DNA from: Streptomyces xiaopingdaonensis
GTDB taxonomy: Bacteria; Actinomycetota; Actinomycetes; Streptomycetales; Streptomycetaceae
Length of the DNA: 64,000 nucleotides
Direction: 5' to 3'
NCBI RefSeq assembly: GCF_000262345.1
Contig: NZ_AJTQ01000370.1
Location: forward strand, 18,751-82,750
Shown: one piece after another, positions 23,823 through 32,755 of the stretch
Layout: the number at the start of each line of letters is the position of its first letter
Position numbering within the stretch: the first letter of the stretch is position 1
Notes under the pieces: generated by a model
The model's input: only the letters and a program-made list of their open reading frames with translations
Databases searched by the model: none
What the model was told of the DNA's origin: nothing
Program-made: the position numbers and the translations under genes

Positions 23823-24586
23823 CGGGCGGCCTCCGCGAGTGCGTACGGCGAGGTGCGGGTGGCGGCGAGGATCTGCGCCAGGTGGAGGGTGCGGGTGTCC
23901 GAGGCGATCCGGCTCAACCCGCCGCCGATGTGCATCAGGCAGGAGGAGTCCCCCGCGGCGCAGACGGCTGCGCCGGTCTCCGCCACGTGCCGCATCTTGT
24001 CGGCCAGCATCGCCGAGGAGGTCTCCGCGTTCTTCAGCGCGAAGGTGCCGCCGAACCCGCAACAGGCGTCGGCCTCGGGGAGTTCGACGAGGTCGATCCC
24101 CTCGACGGCGCGCAGCAGCCGCAGCGGTTTCTCGCCCACGCGCAGCATCCGCAGCGAGTGGCACGTCGGGTGGTAGGTGACGCGGTGCGGGAAGTACGCG
24201 CCGACGTCGGTGACTTCGAGGACGTCGACGAGCAGCTCGGAGAGTTCGTACGTCTTCGCCCGCACCTTCGCGACGCCGTCGACGAGCTCCGCGTCCCCGT
24301 ACCGCTCGGCCACGATGCCGTGCTGATGGCGGACGGACCCGGCGCAGGATCCCGAGGGCAGCACGACCGCGTCGATCGAGGGGTCCCCGAACTGCTCGGC
24401 GAAGTTGCGGACGAGCGGCACCGGTTCGCGCTGGTAGCCGGTGTTGACGTGCATCTGGCCGCAGCAGGTCTGGCCCGGCGGGAAGACCACCTGGTGCCCG
24501 AGGCGGGTGAGGAGCACGGCTGTGGCCTTCACCGCGTCGGGGAAGAGCGTGTCTCCCAGGCAGGTGGCGAAGAGTCCGATGCGCAT
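23819..24586 (-). CDS. lutA: Lactate utilisation protein LutA (CCG domain)
   Basis: 255 residues with two Cys-rich CCG motifs, GQTCCGQMHVNTGY and EADACCGFGGTFALKN, typical of glycolate/lactate oxidase subunits that bind iron-sulfur clusters. ATG 24586 is preceded by GGAGG; the frame extends a little further upstream without a ribosome site. It is the first gene of lutABC. A -10 box (TACTAT) and a GGTCTGACC operator lie in its 5' region, so it is probably repressed by the nearby GntR-type regulator until lactate is present. Confidence 0.94.
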   Translation of the reverse strand: MRIGLFATCLGDTLFPDAVKATAVLLTRLGHQVVFPPGQTCCGQMHVNTGYQREPVPLVRNFAEQFGDPSIDAVVLPSGSCAGSVRHQHGIVAERYGDAELVDGVAKVRAKTYELSELLVDVLEVTDVGAYFPHRVTYHPTCHSLRMLRVGEKPLRLLRAVEGIDLVELPEADACCGFGGTFALKNAETSSAMLADKMRHVAETGAAVCAAGDSSCLMHIGGGLSRIASDTRTLHLAQILAATRTSPYALAEAAR

Positions 24587-24609
24587 GGGACCTCCACGGT
24601 CGTCTTTAA

Positions 24610-24624
24610 GGTCTGACCATAGTA
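24610..24624 (-). promoter_or_regulatory. lutA -10 box with adjoining GntR/FadR-type operator 1
   Basis: GGTCTGACC (24610-24618) is a GGTC-N-GACC inverted repeat, the core of FadR-subfamily operators (TGGTNNNACCA type). It directly adjoins TACTAT (minus strand, 24624-24619), a good -10 box. The operator would therefore cover the lutA transcription start, the position expected for repression. Confidence 0.6.
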
Positions 24625-24652
24625 GTCCCGCCTTTGGGGCTGACATGAATTC

Positions 24653-24670
24653 GGTCCGACCTTATTGACA
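24653..24670 (+). promoter_or_regulatory. Operator 2 and lldP -35 box
   Basis: GGTCCGACC (24653-24661) repeats the operator core, and four bases later TTGACA (24665-24670) is a perfect -35 box facing lldP; a weaker -10 (CCTACT) follows at 17-base spacing. The same regulator could thus control the permease divergently from lutABC. There is a 114-base 5' leader region before the GTG 24785 start. Confidence 0.55.
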
Positions 24671-24784
24671 TGTGATGTTTCCGATGACCTACTGAGGAGC
24701 CGTCTACGCCACACGCCGCCCCCGGTTGCCGCAGACGGGTCCCGCACCGGCAGGCGCGCAGAGAACTCACCGAGGAGCACATCC

Positions 24785-26461
24785 GTGGCAACTGCCGTAC
24801 CAGCGGCCGCACTTGCGGCCTACGCCCCCGACGTGGCCGCCGTCGGAGGCAGCACCACCCTCACCGCGCTGCTCGGACTCGTACCGCTCGCGGTCTTCTT
24901 CGTGCTGCTGACGGCGGCGAAGCGCCCCGCGCTCCACGCCGCGCTCGGCGCACTCCTAGCGGCGCTGCTCGTGGCCGTGCTCGGCTACGGGATGCCGGTG
25001 CATCTCGGCGTCCTCTCGGCGACGCAGGGCCTCGTCTTCGGACTCTTCCCCGTGATGCTGATCGTCGTCGCCGCGATCTGGTTCTACGAACTCACCGTCG
25101 TATCCCGGCGGTTCGAGGACCTCCGGCGCTCCTTCAGCGCCGTCGGACGCGGGGACCTCCGGGTGCAGGCGATGCTCATCGCCTTCTGCTTCGGCGGACT
25201 GCTGGAGGCGCTCGCCGGGTTCGGCGCACCCGTCGCGATCACCGCGGCGATGCTCATCGCACTCGGACTGCCGCCCGTGCGCTCGGCGGTGACCGTACTC
25301 GTCGCCAACACCGCGCCCGTCGCCTTCGGCGCGATGGCGATTCCGATCACCACCGCCGGCAACCTCACCGGCATCCCGCCGGAGGAGATAGCCTCGGTCG
25401 TCGGCAGGCAGAGCCCCGTGCTGGCGCTCTTCGTCCCGCTGCTGCTCCTCTTCCTCATCGACGGTTGGCGCGGGGTGCGGCAACTCTGGCGGATAGCCCT
25501 GCTCACCGGCTTCGTCTTCGGCGTCGCGCAGTACTGGTGCTCCGCGCACTTCGCCTACGAACTCACCGACGTCGTCGCCGCGTTGGCCGGCTTCGCCGCC
25601 GCGGTGCTGATGCTCCGGTTCTGGAGGCCGCGCACCCCCGAGGACCAGCTCTCGCAGGTCGAGGCCGAACCGCTGACGCCTCGCCGCGTCGTGCTCGCCG
25701 TCCTCCCCTACATCCTCGTCATCGCCGTCTTCGCGCTCGGCAAGCTCAGCGTCGGCTCCGTCGACGTGCCCAAGTGGCTCGGCGCCCTCAGTATCGAGCT
25801 GCAGTGGCCCGGACTCCACGGGCAACTCGTCGACGGCGACGGCAGCCCGGCGGAGAGCGCCGTCTACTCGCTCGACGTACTCGGCAACCCCGGCACCCTG
25901 CTCATCCTCTCCGGCATCCTCGTGGCGCTCGTCTTCAGCCGCGCCGCCGACCGGGAACGCTTCCCGATGTCCGCCAGGACGGCGCTCGGCGCCGCCGGTT
26001 CGACGCTGCGGAACATGAGGGGCGCCATCGCCACCGTCGCCACGGTCCTCTCGCTGAGCTACGTGATGAACCAGTCGGGGCAGACCGTCGCCATCGGCAC
26101 CTGGCTCGCCGCAGCCGGCGGGCTCTTCGCGCTCTTCTCGCCGCTCCTCGGCTGGCTCGGCACCGCCGTCACCGGCTCCGACACCTCGGCCAACGCCCTC
26201 TTCGCCTCGCTCCAGCAGACGGCCGGCAAGAGCGCGGGGATCGACCCGACGCTGCTCGTCGCCGCCAACTCCTCGGGCGGCGTCGTCGGCAAGCTGGTGA
26301 GCCCGCAGAACCTCACGATCGCGGCGACCGCCGTGGGCCGGCCCGGGACCGAGCGGGTCCTGCTGCGCAAGGTCGCCGGGTACAGCGCGGCCCTGCTGGC
26401 CTTCCTCTGCGTGCTCGTCTACCTTCAGTCGCTTCCGGTGCTCTCCTGGATGCTGCCCTAG
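24785..26461 (+). CDS. lldP: L-lactate permease (LctP/LldP family)
   Basis: 558 residues with about 13 hydrophobic segments. AFCFGGLLEALAGFGAPVAI near residue 130 and the C-terminal SDTSANALFASLQQTAG / ANSSGGVVGKLVSPQNL blocks are hallmark sequences of lactate permeases. It imports lactate by proton symport for LutABC. GTG 24785 is used because GAGGAG lies nine bases upstream; the open frame before it is not conserved. It is divergent from lutABC and shares a regulatory region with it. Confidence 0.94.
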   Translation: MATAVPAAALAAYAPDVAAVGGSTTLTALLGLVPLAVFFVLLTAAKRPALHAALGALLAALLVAVLGYGMPVHLGVLSATQGLVFGLFPVMLIVVAAIWFYELTVVSRRFEDLRRSFSAVGRGDLRVQAMLIAFCFGGLLEALAGFGAPVAITAAMLIALGLPPVRSAVTVLVANTAPVAFGAMAIPITTAGNLTGIPPEEIASVVGRQSPVLALFVPLLLLFLIDGWRGVRQLWRIALLTGFVFGVAQYWCSAHFAYELTDVVAALAGFAAAVLMLRFWRPRTPEDQLSQVEAEPLTPRRVVLAVLPYILVIAVFALGKLSVGSVDVPKWLGALSIELQWPGLHGQLVDGDGSPAESAVYSLDVLGNPGTLLILSGILVALVFSRAADRERFPMSARTALGAAGSTLRNMRGAIATVATVLSLSYVMNQSGQTVAIGTWLAAAGGLFALFSPLLGWLGTAVTGSDTSANALFASLQQTAGKSAGIDPTLLVAANSSGGVVGKLVSPQNLTIAATAVGRPGTERVLLRKVAGYSAALLAFLCVLVYLQSLPVLSWMLP

Positions 26462-26471
26462 CCGCGAGCGA

Positions 26472-26494
26472 CCCCGGTACGTGCAGCGCCGGGG
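26472..26494 (+). terminator. Hairpin downstream of lldP
   Basis: CCCCGG and CCGGGG pair across an 11-base loop, ten bases after the lldP stop. Short stem without T-run. The remaining interval to 26652 shows nothing else recognisable. Confidence 0.35.
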
Positions 26495-26652
26495 CCGCAT
26501 CCCGGCTCAGCGCGGGCGCAACGTCCCTGGAGGGAGGCGACGTTGCCGCCGAAGGTCCACGAGTCGCACGTGCCGCTCGCAGGGAGAGGTCCAGCTCTTC
26601 CGTCAACGGCGCACGAACAGCAATCTCCCTCGAAGAAAGGAAAGTTGGCCGC

Positions 26653-27399
26653 TCACTCGTCCAACGTGCCCTCCTCCGCGGTCTCGTCGACGAGGGTGCC
26701 GTGGAAGCCGCGGATGTGGCGCTCCGCGAGGTCGGCGGCCTCCGGGCCGCGGCCCTCACGGAGGAGGCGGAGAAGTTCGGTGTGTTCCTCGTTGAGCGCG
26801 TAGGCGGTGGCCGGCCAGTCCTCTACGGTCTCCAGCGCGCGGAGGATGAGCGGGCGGACGGACTCGCGGACGGCCGAAGTGAGCGTCGACGTCAGCTCGT
26901 TGCCGGAGCTGCGGGCGATCTGGACGTGGAAGCGGGTGTCCAGGTCGTTGAAGTCGGCGACGCCGACGTCGGGCCTGCTCATCCCGGCGAGCAACTCTTC
27001 CGCCACGTCGAGGTCCTCAGGGGAGGCGTGCCGTGCGGCGGCCTCGAAGCTGGACCGTTCGAGGATCACCCGTGCCTCCAGCACGTCCTCCAGGCCGTAG
27101 CTGCCGAGCGCGAAGTGCAGCCGCAGCACGCGGCCCAGGGCGTCGTCGGGATTGCGTACTATTCGGGCGCCCGCGTCGGGTCCGCGGCCCGCCTGGGCGA
27201 CGAGCACACCGATCGTCTCCAGCACCCGCAGCGCCTCCCGGAGCGCGGAGCGGCTCACCCCGAGGACCGGCGCCAACTCACGCTCGGGAGGCAGCCGGTC
27301 ACCGACGCGCAGCTCGCCCGCGAGCACCCTCTCCTCGACGCTCTCCAGCACCAGTTCGTGGGTACGGGACTGCCGCACCGGCTGCCATTCGACTGGCAT
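26653..27399 (-). CDS. GntR/FadR-type lactate regulator (LldR-like)
   Basis: 248 residues. Residues about 10-75 are a GntR winged helix (RLPPERELAPVLGVSRSALREALRVLET in short blocks) and the rest is an all-helical FCD domain, where Asp/His residues such as in DFNDLDTRFHVQIARSS and HRE-like EEHTELL normally bind a metal and a carboxylate effector. It is placed beside lldP and lutABC and is likely their lactate-responsive repressor. ATG 27399 has GGGGAG ahead. A GGTCCGACC copy lies over its own promoter, so autoregulation is likely. Confidence 0.88.
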   Translation of the reverse strand: MPVEWQPVRQSRTHELVLESVEERVLAGELRVGDRLPPERELAPVLGVSRSALREALRVLETIGVLVAQAGRGPDAGARIVRNPDDALGRVLRLHFALGSYGLEDVLEARVILERSSFEAAARHASPEDLDVAEELLAGMSRPDVGVADFNDLDTRFHVQIARSSGNELTSTLTSAVRESVRPLILRALETVEDWPATAYALNEEHTELLRLLREGRGPEAADLAERHIRGFHGTLVDETAEEGTLDE

Positions 27400-27423
27400 A
27401 GCAACTCCCCTGCTCGGCGGTAC

Positions 27424-27439
27424 GGTCCGACCCACTTTA
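27424..27439 (-). promoter_or_regulatory. Operator 3 and -10 box of the lactate regulator
   Basis: GGTCCGACC at 27424-27432 sits one base downstream of TAAAGT (minus strand, 27439-27434). The operator-next-to-minus-10 layout is the same as at lutA, supporting autorepression. Confidence 0.55.
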
Positions 27440-27524
27440 CGTCACCCGTCCCAGCCGTCGGACCGCGTCGCAGAGCGTCCCCGCGCCGGCACACCGCGCA
27501 TCACCGCAGGTCAACGCGGTACGT

Positions 27525-28262
27525 CTACGCCCAGCGCCCGGAACGCGCGAGGAGCACGGCGGCCGCTACGGTACCGGCCGTCGAGGCACGCAGGACGCTC
27601 CGTCCGAGGCGGTACGGGTCCGCGCCCGCCTCGGCGAACGTCTCCAACTCCGCGGGAGCGAGTCCCCCTTCGGGCCCGACGACGAGTACGCACTCGCCCT
27701 CGCCCGGCAGCCCGGCCGAGGCGAGCGGTGCGGCGCCCTGCTCGTGGAGCACTGCCGCGAAGCCGGCGCCCGCGAGGAGCGGCGCGACCTGCTGCGTGGA
27801 GTGGAGTTCGGTGACCTCGGGGAAGCGGAGCCGCCTCGACTGCTTCCCCGCCTCCCGCGCCGTGGCCCGCCACTTGGCGAGCGCCTTCGCGCCGCGCTCG
27901 GCCTTCCACTGCGCGATGCTCCGCGAGGCGGCCCACGGGACGATGCGGTCGACGCCGACCTCCGTCATCGTCTCCACCGCCAGCTCGCCCCTGTCACCCT
28001 TGACCAGCGCCTGCACCACAGTGACCCGCGGCTGCTTCGGCGGCTCGACGAGGAGTTCCTCGATCCGCACCCGCAGGCGGTCCTTCCCCTCGGCCGCCTC
28101 GACGGTCCCGCGGGCCCCGCGCCCCGCACCGTCGGTGAGGGCGACCGGCTCCCCTGCCCGCAGCCTCCGCACCGAGACCGCGTGCCGCCCCTCGGGGCCT
28201 TCGAGCACGAACGGTCCCGCGGACTCGGGGAGTTCGTCGACGAGGAAGACCGGCGCCGTCAC
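27525..28262 (-). CDS. rsmE: 16S rRNA (uracil-1498-N3)-methyltransferase
   Basis: 245 residues of the RsmE family of SPOUT (knotted) methyltransferases. An N-terminal PUA-like part is followed by QALVKGDRGELAVETMTEVGVDRIVPW and the knot motifs VLVVGPEGGLAPAE and LGRSVLRASTAGTVAAA, which bind S-adenosylmethionine. It methylates U1498 of 16S rRNA. GTG 28262 overlaps the upstream gene stop (GTGA). Confidence 0.95.
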   Translation of the reverse strand: MTAPVFLVDELPESAGPFVLEGPEGRHAVSVRRLRAGEPVALTDGAGRGARGTVEAAEGKDRLRVRIEELLVEPPKQPRVTVVQALVKGDRGELAVETMTEVGVDRIVPWAASRSIAQWKAERGAKALAKWRATAREAGKQSRRLRFPEVTELHSTQQVAPLLAGAGFAAVLHEQGAAPLASAGLPGEGECVLVVGPEGGLAPAELETFAEAGADPYRLGRSVLRASTAGTVAAAVLLARSGRWA

Positions 28263-29392
28263 AGCGGGGCACCGCCCTCGCCGTCGAGCGGGCCGGCGGC
28301 CGCGCCGCCTCCCCTCCCCGCGAACGCTTCCCGTGCCACCGAGACCTCCGCCACCAGCACCTCCGTCAACTGCCCCGCGGGAAGTTCCCGCACCATCCGG
28401 TGTCCCTGCCCCGCCCAGAGCGCCATGCCCTGCGGGTCCCCGGCACGGGCCGCCGCCTTGCGGAGACCGGCCGTGAGGTGGTGCACCTGCGGATAGGCGG
28501 GCGGTGCGTAGGGACCGTGTTCGCGCAGGAAGCGGTTGGTGAGGCCGCGGGCCGGACGTCCGGAGAAGGCGCGGGTGAGTTCGGTGCCCGCGTGGACCGG
28601 GTCGGTGAGCGCGGCCTTATGGAGCGGGCTGGCCCCCGACTCGGGGCAGACGAGGTAGGCCGTCCCGAGCTGGGCCGCGGCGGCGCCCGCGGCGAGCACG
28701 GCCGCGATCTGACCGCCGCGCACCAGGCCCCCGGCGGCTATCAGCGGCAGCCGCACCGCCTCCTTCGCACCCGCGACGAGCGTCAACAGACCCGTGCCCA
28801 TGCCGCGTCCGTCGGTCTGCGGGTCGTCGCGGTGCGTGCCCTGGTGGCCGCCGGCCTCGACGCCCTGGAGCGCCACCGCGTCCGCGCCGGCCTCCTCGAC
28901 GGCGAGCGCCTCCGCGACCGTCGTCGCCGTGACGACGGTGAAGGTGCCCAACGCGCGCAGCCGCGCCACGACTTCGGGCGTCGGGCAGCCGAAGGTGAAG
29001 GAGACGACCGGGACCGGGTCGCTGGCGAGGATGGCGAGCTTCGCCTCGAAGCCGTCGTCCGTGCCGTGGTCGGTGTCGCCCAGCGGGGTCTCGTACCACG
29101 CCGCCTCGCCCGCGAGTTGCTCGCGGTAGAGGGCGAGGGCTCCGGCGTCGGCCGTCGACGGCTGCGGCATGAAGAGGTTGACGCCGAACGGTCTGGAGGT
29201 GAGCCGGCGGAGCTGCTTGATCTCCTCGTACATCGCCTCCGGCGTCTTGTAACCGGCGGCGAGGAAGCCCAGCCCGCCCGCTTCGCTCACCGCGGCCGCC
29301 AGCTCGGGTGTGGAACCGCCGCCGGCCATCGGAGCCTGGACGACGGGGTGCTCTAGCAGCTCGTGGAGCAGGGGCACGGAGGACATGCCCAT
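28259..29392 (-). CDS. Nitronate monooxygenase-like flavoprotein
   Basis: 377 residues of TIM-barrel FMN enzyme. VVQAPMAGGGSTPELAAAVSEAGGLGFL is the N-terminal FMN-binding signature; GVEAGGHQGTHR includes the catalytic His, and PLIAAGGLVRGGQIAAVLAAGAAAAQLGTAYL (in short blocks) closes the phosphate-binding site. It may oxidise nitroalkanes or propionate-3-nitronate. Two ATGs (29392 and 29386) are possible starts. Coupled to rsmE by a 4-base overlap. Confidence 0.9.
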   Translation of the reverse strand: MGMSSVPLLHELLEHPVVQAPMAGGGSTPELAAAVSEAGGLGFLAAGYKTPEAMYEEIKQLRRLTSRPFGVNLFMPQPSTADAGALALYREQLAGEAAWYETPLGDTDHGTDDGFEAKLAILASDPVPVVSFTFGCPTPEVVARLRALGTFTVVTATTVAEALAVEEAGADAVALQGVEAGGHQGTHRDDPQTDGRGMGTGLLTLVAGAKEAVRLPLIAAGGLVRGGQIAAVLAAGAAAAQLGTAYLVCPESGASPLHKAALTDPVHAGTELTRAFSGRPARGLTNRFLREHGPYAPPAYPQVHHLTAGLRKAAARAGDPQGMALWAGQGHRMVRELPAGQLTEVLVAEVSVAREAFAGRGGGAAAGPLDGEGGAPL

Positions 29393-29487
29393 ATCCTGTC
29401 ACGCGCCGCACCTCGGACGTCTCGCACCGTCAGCAACCGGACGCACTCCGCGCACATCCGCCACAGCAGCGGTCAACACCCAAGCCC

Positions 29488-30621
29488 TCAGCGGCCGTTG
29501 AAGGCGTCCTTCAGACGCGAGAAGAGCCCCTGCTGACCGGGCTGGAACTGCCCCGTCGGCCGCTCCTCGCCGCGGAGCGCCGCCAGGCGCCGCAGCAGCT
29601 CCTCCTCCTCGGCCTCCATCTTCGTCGGCGTCGTCACCTCGACGTGGACGATCAACTGGCCGCGGCCGCCGCCCCGCAGGTGCGTGACGCCGCGCTCGTG
29701 GAGCGGGATGGACTGCCCGGACTGGGTGCCGGGACGGATGTCCACCTCCTCCGTACCGTCGAGCGTCTCCAACGGGACCTGGGTGCCGAGTGCGGCGGCC
29801 GTCATCGGGATGGTCACCGTGCAGTGCAGGTCGTCGCCGCGGCGCTGGAAGGTCGGATGCGCGTTCTCGTGGATCTCGACGTACAGGTCGCCCGCCGGGC
29901 CGCCGCCGGGGCCGACCTCGCCCTCGCCCGCGAGCTGGATGCGGGTGCCGTTGTCGACGCCGGCCGGGATCTTCACCGTCAGGGTGCGGCGGGAGCGGAC
30001 GCGTCCGTCGCCCGCGCACTCCGGGCACGGGGTGGGGACGACGGTGCCGAAGCCCTGGCACTGCGGGCACGGGCGCGACGTCATCACCTGGCCGAGGAAG
30101 GACCGCGTCACCTGCGAGACCTCGCCGCGGCCGCGGCACATGTCGCAGGTCTGCGCCGAGGTGCCGGGGGCCGCGCCCTCGCCGTTGCAGGTGTTGCAGA
30201 CGACGGCGGTGTCGACCTGGATCTCCTTCGTCGTCCCGAAGGCCGACTCGTTCAGGTCGATGTCCAGCCGGATCATGGCGTCCTGCCCGCGGCGGGTGCG
30301 CGAGCGCGGGCCGCGCTGCGACGCGGTGCCGAAGAAGGCGTCCATGATGTCGCTGAAGTTGCCGAAGCCGCCGCCGAACCCGCCGGCACCGCCGGCGGCC
30401 GCGCCGCCCGTCGGGTCCCCGCCGAGGTCGTAGACCTGCTTCTTCTGCGGATCGGAGAGGACCTCGTAAGCGGTGTTGATCTCCTTGAACCGCTCCTGGG
30501 TCTTCGGGTCCGGGTTGACGTCCGGGTGCAGCTCGCGCGCGAGCCGGCGGAACGCCTTCTTGATCTGGTCCTGCGAGGCATCGCGCTCGATACCGAGGAC
30601 CTGGTAGTAGTCCGTCGCCAC
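29488..30621 (-). CDS. dnaJ: Chaperone DnaJ (second copy type)
   Basis: 377 residues. The J domain (residues 1-70) has the HPD tripeptide in RELHPDVNPD; a Gly/Phe-rich linker follows. Four CxxCxGxG repeats (CNTCNGEG, CDMCRGRG, CPQCQGFG, CPECAGDG) form the zinc domain, and the C-terminal peptide-binding barrel ends near residue 350. It stimulates DnaK ATPase and binds unfolded proteins. GTG 30621 abuts the hrcA stop (TAAGTG), so hrcA-dnaJ is a heat-shock operon, the actinobacterial dnaJ2 arrangement. Confidence 0.96.
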   Translation of the reverse strand: MATDYYQVLGIERDASQDQIKKAFRRLARELHPDVNPDPKTQERFKEINTAYEVLSDPQKKQVYDLGGDPTGGAAAGGAGGFGGGFGNFSDIMDAFFGTASQRGPRSRTRRGQDAMIRLDIDLNESAFGTTKEIQVDTAVVCNTCNGEGAAPGTSAQTCDMCRGRGEVSQVTRSFLGQVMTSRPCPQCQGFGTVVPTPCPECAGDGRVRSRRTLTVKIPAGVDNGTRIQLAGEGEVGPGGGPAGDLYVEIHENAHPTFQRRGDDLHCTVTIPMTAAALGTQVPLETLDGTEEVDIRPGTQSGQSIPLHERGVTHLRGGGRGQLIVHVEVTTPTKMEAEEEELLRRLAALRGEERPTGQFQPGQQGLFSRLKDAFNGR

Positions 30622-31638
30622 TTACGACTCCGCCAGGATCTGTCCGACGTACCGTGCCACTGCGCGTACAGCTCCCATCGTTCCGGGGTAGTCCATGCGA
30701 GTCGGGCCGACCACGCCGAGTTTGGCGACCGCTTCGTCGCCCGAACCGTAACCGACCGAGACGACCGACGTGGAACTCAGCCCCTCGTGAGCGTTCTCAT
30801 GCCCGATCCGGACCGTCATGCCCGAATCGGTCGCCTCGCCGAGCAGCTTCAGCAGCACCACGTGTTCCTCCAGCGCCTCCAGCACCGGACGGATGGTGAG
30901 CGGGAAGTCGGGCCCGAAGCGGGTGAGGTTGGCGGTGCCGCCGATCATCAGCCGCTCTTCGGTCTCCTCCACGAGCGTCTCCAGCAGCGTCGCCACCACG
31001 GCCGAGACGGTGCCGCGGTCGTCCGCGTCGAAGGACTCGGGGAGGTCCTGGACGAGACCGGGCACGTCGTTGAACCGCTCGCCGACGACCTTGCTGTTGA
31101 GCCGGGCGCGCAGATCCGCGAGGGTCGCCTCGCCGATCGGCGTCGGGCAGTCGATGAGCCGCTGCTCGACCCGGCCCGTATCGGTGATCAGCACCAGCAT
31201 CAGCCGCGCGGGCGCCAGCGAGAGCAGCTCGACGTGGCGCACGGTGGAGCGGGTGAGCGAGGGGTACTGAACGACCGCCACCTGCTGCGTGAGCTGCGCG
31301 AGCAGCCGAACCGTGCGGCCGACGACGTCGTCGAGGTCGACCGCGCCGCCGAGGAAGTTCTGGATCGCCCGACGCTCGGGCGGCGAGAGCGGCTTGACGT
31401 CGGCGAGCTTGTCGACGAAGAGGCGGTATCCCTTGTCCGTGGGGATGCGCCCCGCGCTGGTGTGCGGCTGCGCGATGTAGCCGTCCTCCTCGAGCGCCGC
31501 CATGTCGTTGCGCACGGTGGCCGGCGAGACCCTGAGGTGGTGCCGTTCCGTGAGCGCCTTCGAACCCACCGGCTCGTGGGTGCCGACGTAGTCCTGGACG
31601 ATCGCGCGCAGCACCTCAAGCCTGCGTTCCCCGAGCAT
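30622..31638 (-). CDS. hrcA: Heat-inducible transcription repressor HrcA
   Basis: 338 residues. N-terminal winged helix (TERHHLRVSPATVRNDMAALEEDGYIAQPHTSAGRIPTDKGYRLFVD in short blocks) followed by the GAF-like HrcA domain, ending SVGYGSGDEAVAKLGVVGPTRMDYPG. It binds CIRCE and represses chaperone genes; a CIRCE element stands 47 bases upstream of its start. It is followed immediately by dnaJ. Confidence 0.97.
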   Translation of the reverse strand: MLGERRLEVLRAIVQDYVGTHEPVGSKALTERHHLRVSPATVRNDMAALEEDGYIAQPHTSAGRIPTDKGYRLFVDKLADVKPLSPPERRAIQNFLGGAVDLDDVVGRTVRLLAQLTQQVAVVQYPSLTRSTVRHVELLSLAPARLMLVLITDTGRVEQRLIDCPTPIGEATLADLRARLNSKVVGERFNDVPGLVQDLPESFDADDRGTVSAVVATLLETLVEETEERLMIGGTANLTRFGPDFPLTIRPVLEALEEHVVLLKLLGEATDSGMTVRIGHENAHEGLSSTSVVSVGYGSGDEAVAKLGVVGPTRMDYPGTMGAVRAVARYVGQILAES

Positions 31639-31684
31639 TTCCGCGCACCTCCCGTCCGCTTCCTCTCCGCCCCGCGACGGCTGC

Positions 31685-31711
31685 CTGGCACTCTGCGAGG
31701 GGGAGTGCCAA
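31685..31711. promoter_or_regulatory. CIRCE operator of hrcA-dnaJ
   Basis: CTGGCACTC-N9-GAGTGCCAA is a near-perfect match to the CIRCE consensus TTAGCACTC-N9-GAGTGCTAA. It lies in the hrcA promoter region and is the expected HrcA site for autoregulation of the operon. Confidence 0.92.
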
Positions 31712-31844
31712 ACTCCCCGTGGGCCAGTGTACGGCGGGTCACCAGGAGCGGGGCAAGGGTGGGCCCCGCCGAGCGCGCGGAGCCCGTTGCGCGCGGTCCT
31801 CCCCGGGCGGGCGGTTCCTGCGCGGCGCCGGTAGTTTCGTCCGC

Positions 31845-32588
31845 GTGGAGAAGACGCACACGGTCGAGTCCGAGGGGGCGGCCTGGGAGCCGCTCGGCCC
31901 GGCGGTGATCAGACGCAGGCTCCCCGGCTGGGACGCGACGGTCGGTGCCGTCGCGGGCGCGGATGGGGTGCTGCTCATCGACACCGGCTCCAGCCTGCAC
32001 GAGGGAGCGGCCCTACGGCGCGAGGTGACGGCGCTCTTCGGCGCGCGCGTGACCCATGTCGCTCTCACCCACCCGCACTTCGACCACGTCCTCGGCACCG
32101 CCGCCTTCGCGGGCGTCCGCGTCTACGGCGCCGTCGGGACCGATGCGCTGCTGGCACCGGGGGCGCGGGGACGGGAGGCGCTCCTCTCCGACGCGCTCGC
32201 GCACGGCCTCGACGCCGAAGCGGCGGCCGAGGCCGTCGACGTGCTCGTCGCCCCCGAGCACACGGTCACCGACCGGCTCACCATCGACCTCGGCGGGCGC
32301 ACGGCGCACCTCGTCGACGTCGGCCCCGGGCACACCGCGCACGACCTCGCCGTCCTCGTGCCGCACGGGGCCGGCGAGCGCTCCGTCGTGTTCTGCGGGG
32401 ACCTCGTGGAGGAGTCTGCCGAGCCCCAGGCGGGGGCGGACGCGCAACCGGCGCGGTGGCCCGAGGCGTTGGACAGGCTGCTCCGGCTCGGCGGGCCCGG
32501 CGCGGTCTACGTGCCCGGGCACGGGGCCGTCGTCGACGCCGGGTTCGTCGCGGCCCAACGGGACGCGCTGGCACGGCGGTTCGGCTGA
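31845..32588 (+). CDS. Metallo-beta-lactamase-fold hydrolase
   Basis: 247 residues. THPHFDHVLGTAAF is the HxHxDH zinc motif, GPGHTAHDLAVLVP supplies the next His, and VVFCGDLVEES the bridging Asp; VPGHGAVVD ends the site. Substrate unknown. GTG 31845 is proposed although it has no ribosome site: a TAGTTT box ends seven bases upstream, consistent with a leaderless mRNA. Transcribed divergently from hrcA. Confidence 0.85.
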   Translation: MEKTHTVESEGAAWEPLGPAVIRRRLPGWDATVGAVAGADGVLLIDTGSSLHEGAALRREVTALFGARVTHVALTHPHFDHVLGTAAFAGVRVYGAVGTDALLAPGARGREALLSDALAHGLDAEAAAEAVDVLVAPEHTVTDRLTIDLGGRTAHLVDVGPGHTAHDLAVLVPHGAGERSVVFCGDLVEESAEPQAGADAQPARWPEALDRLLRLGGPGAVYVPGHGAVVDAGFVAAQRDALARRFG

Positions 32589-32755
32589 GCGGCGCGCCCC
32601 GCGTGCGCCGCGGCACCCGCGGGCGTACGGGCGAGGAGCGGGGGCAGAATGGCACAGGCGCCGACCGTCAGGCGCCCCGTCCGCAGCGAGCCGCCGGTGT
32701 GCCGGCGGCTCCCCGAGCAGCCCGCGCCCCCGCGCGCGTACGGAGAACAGGGACC

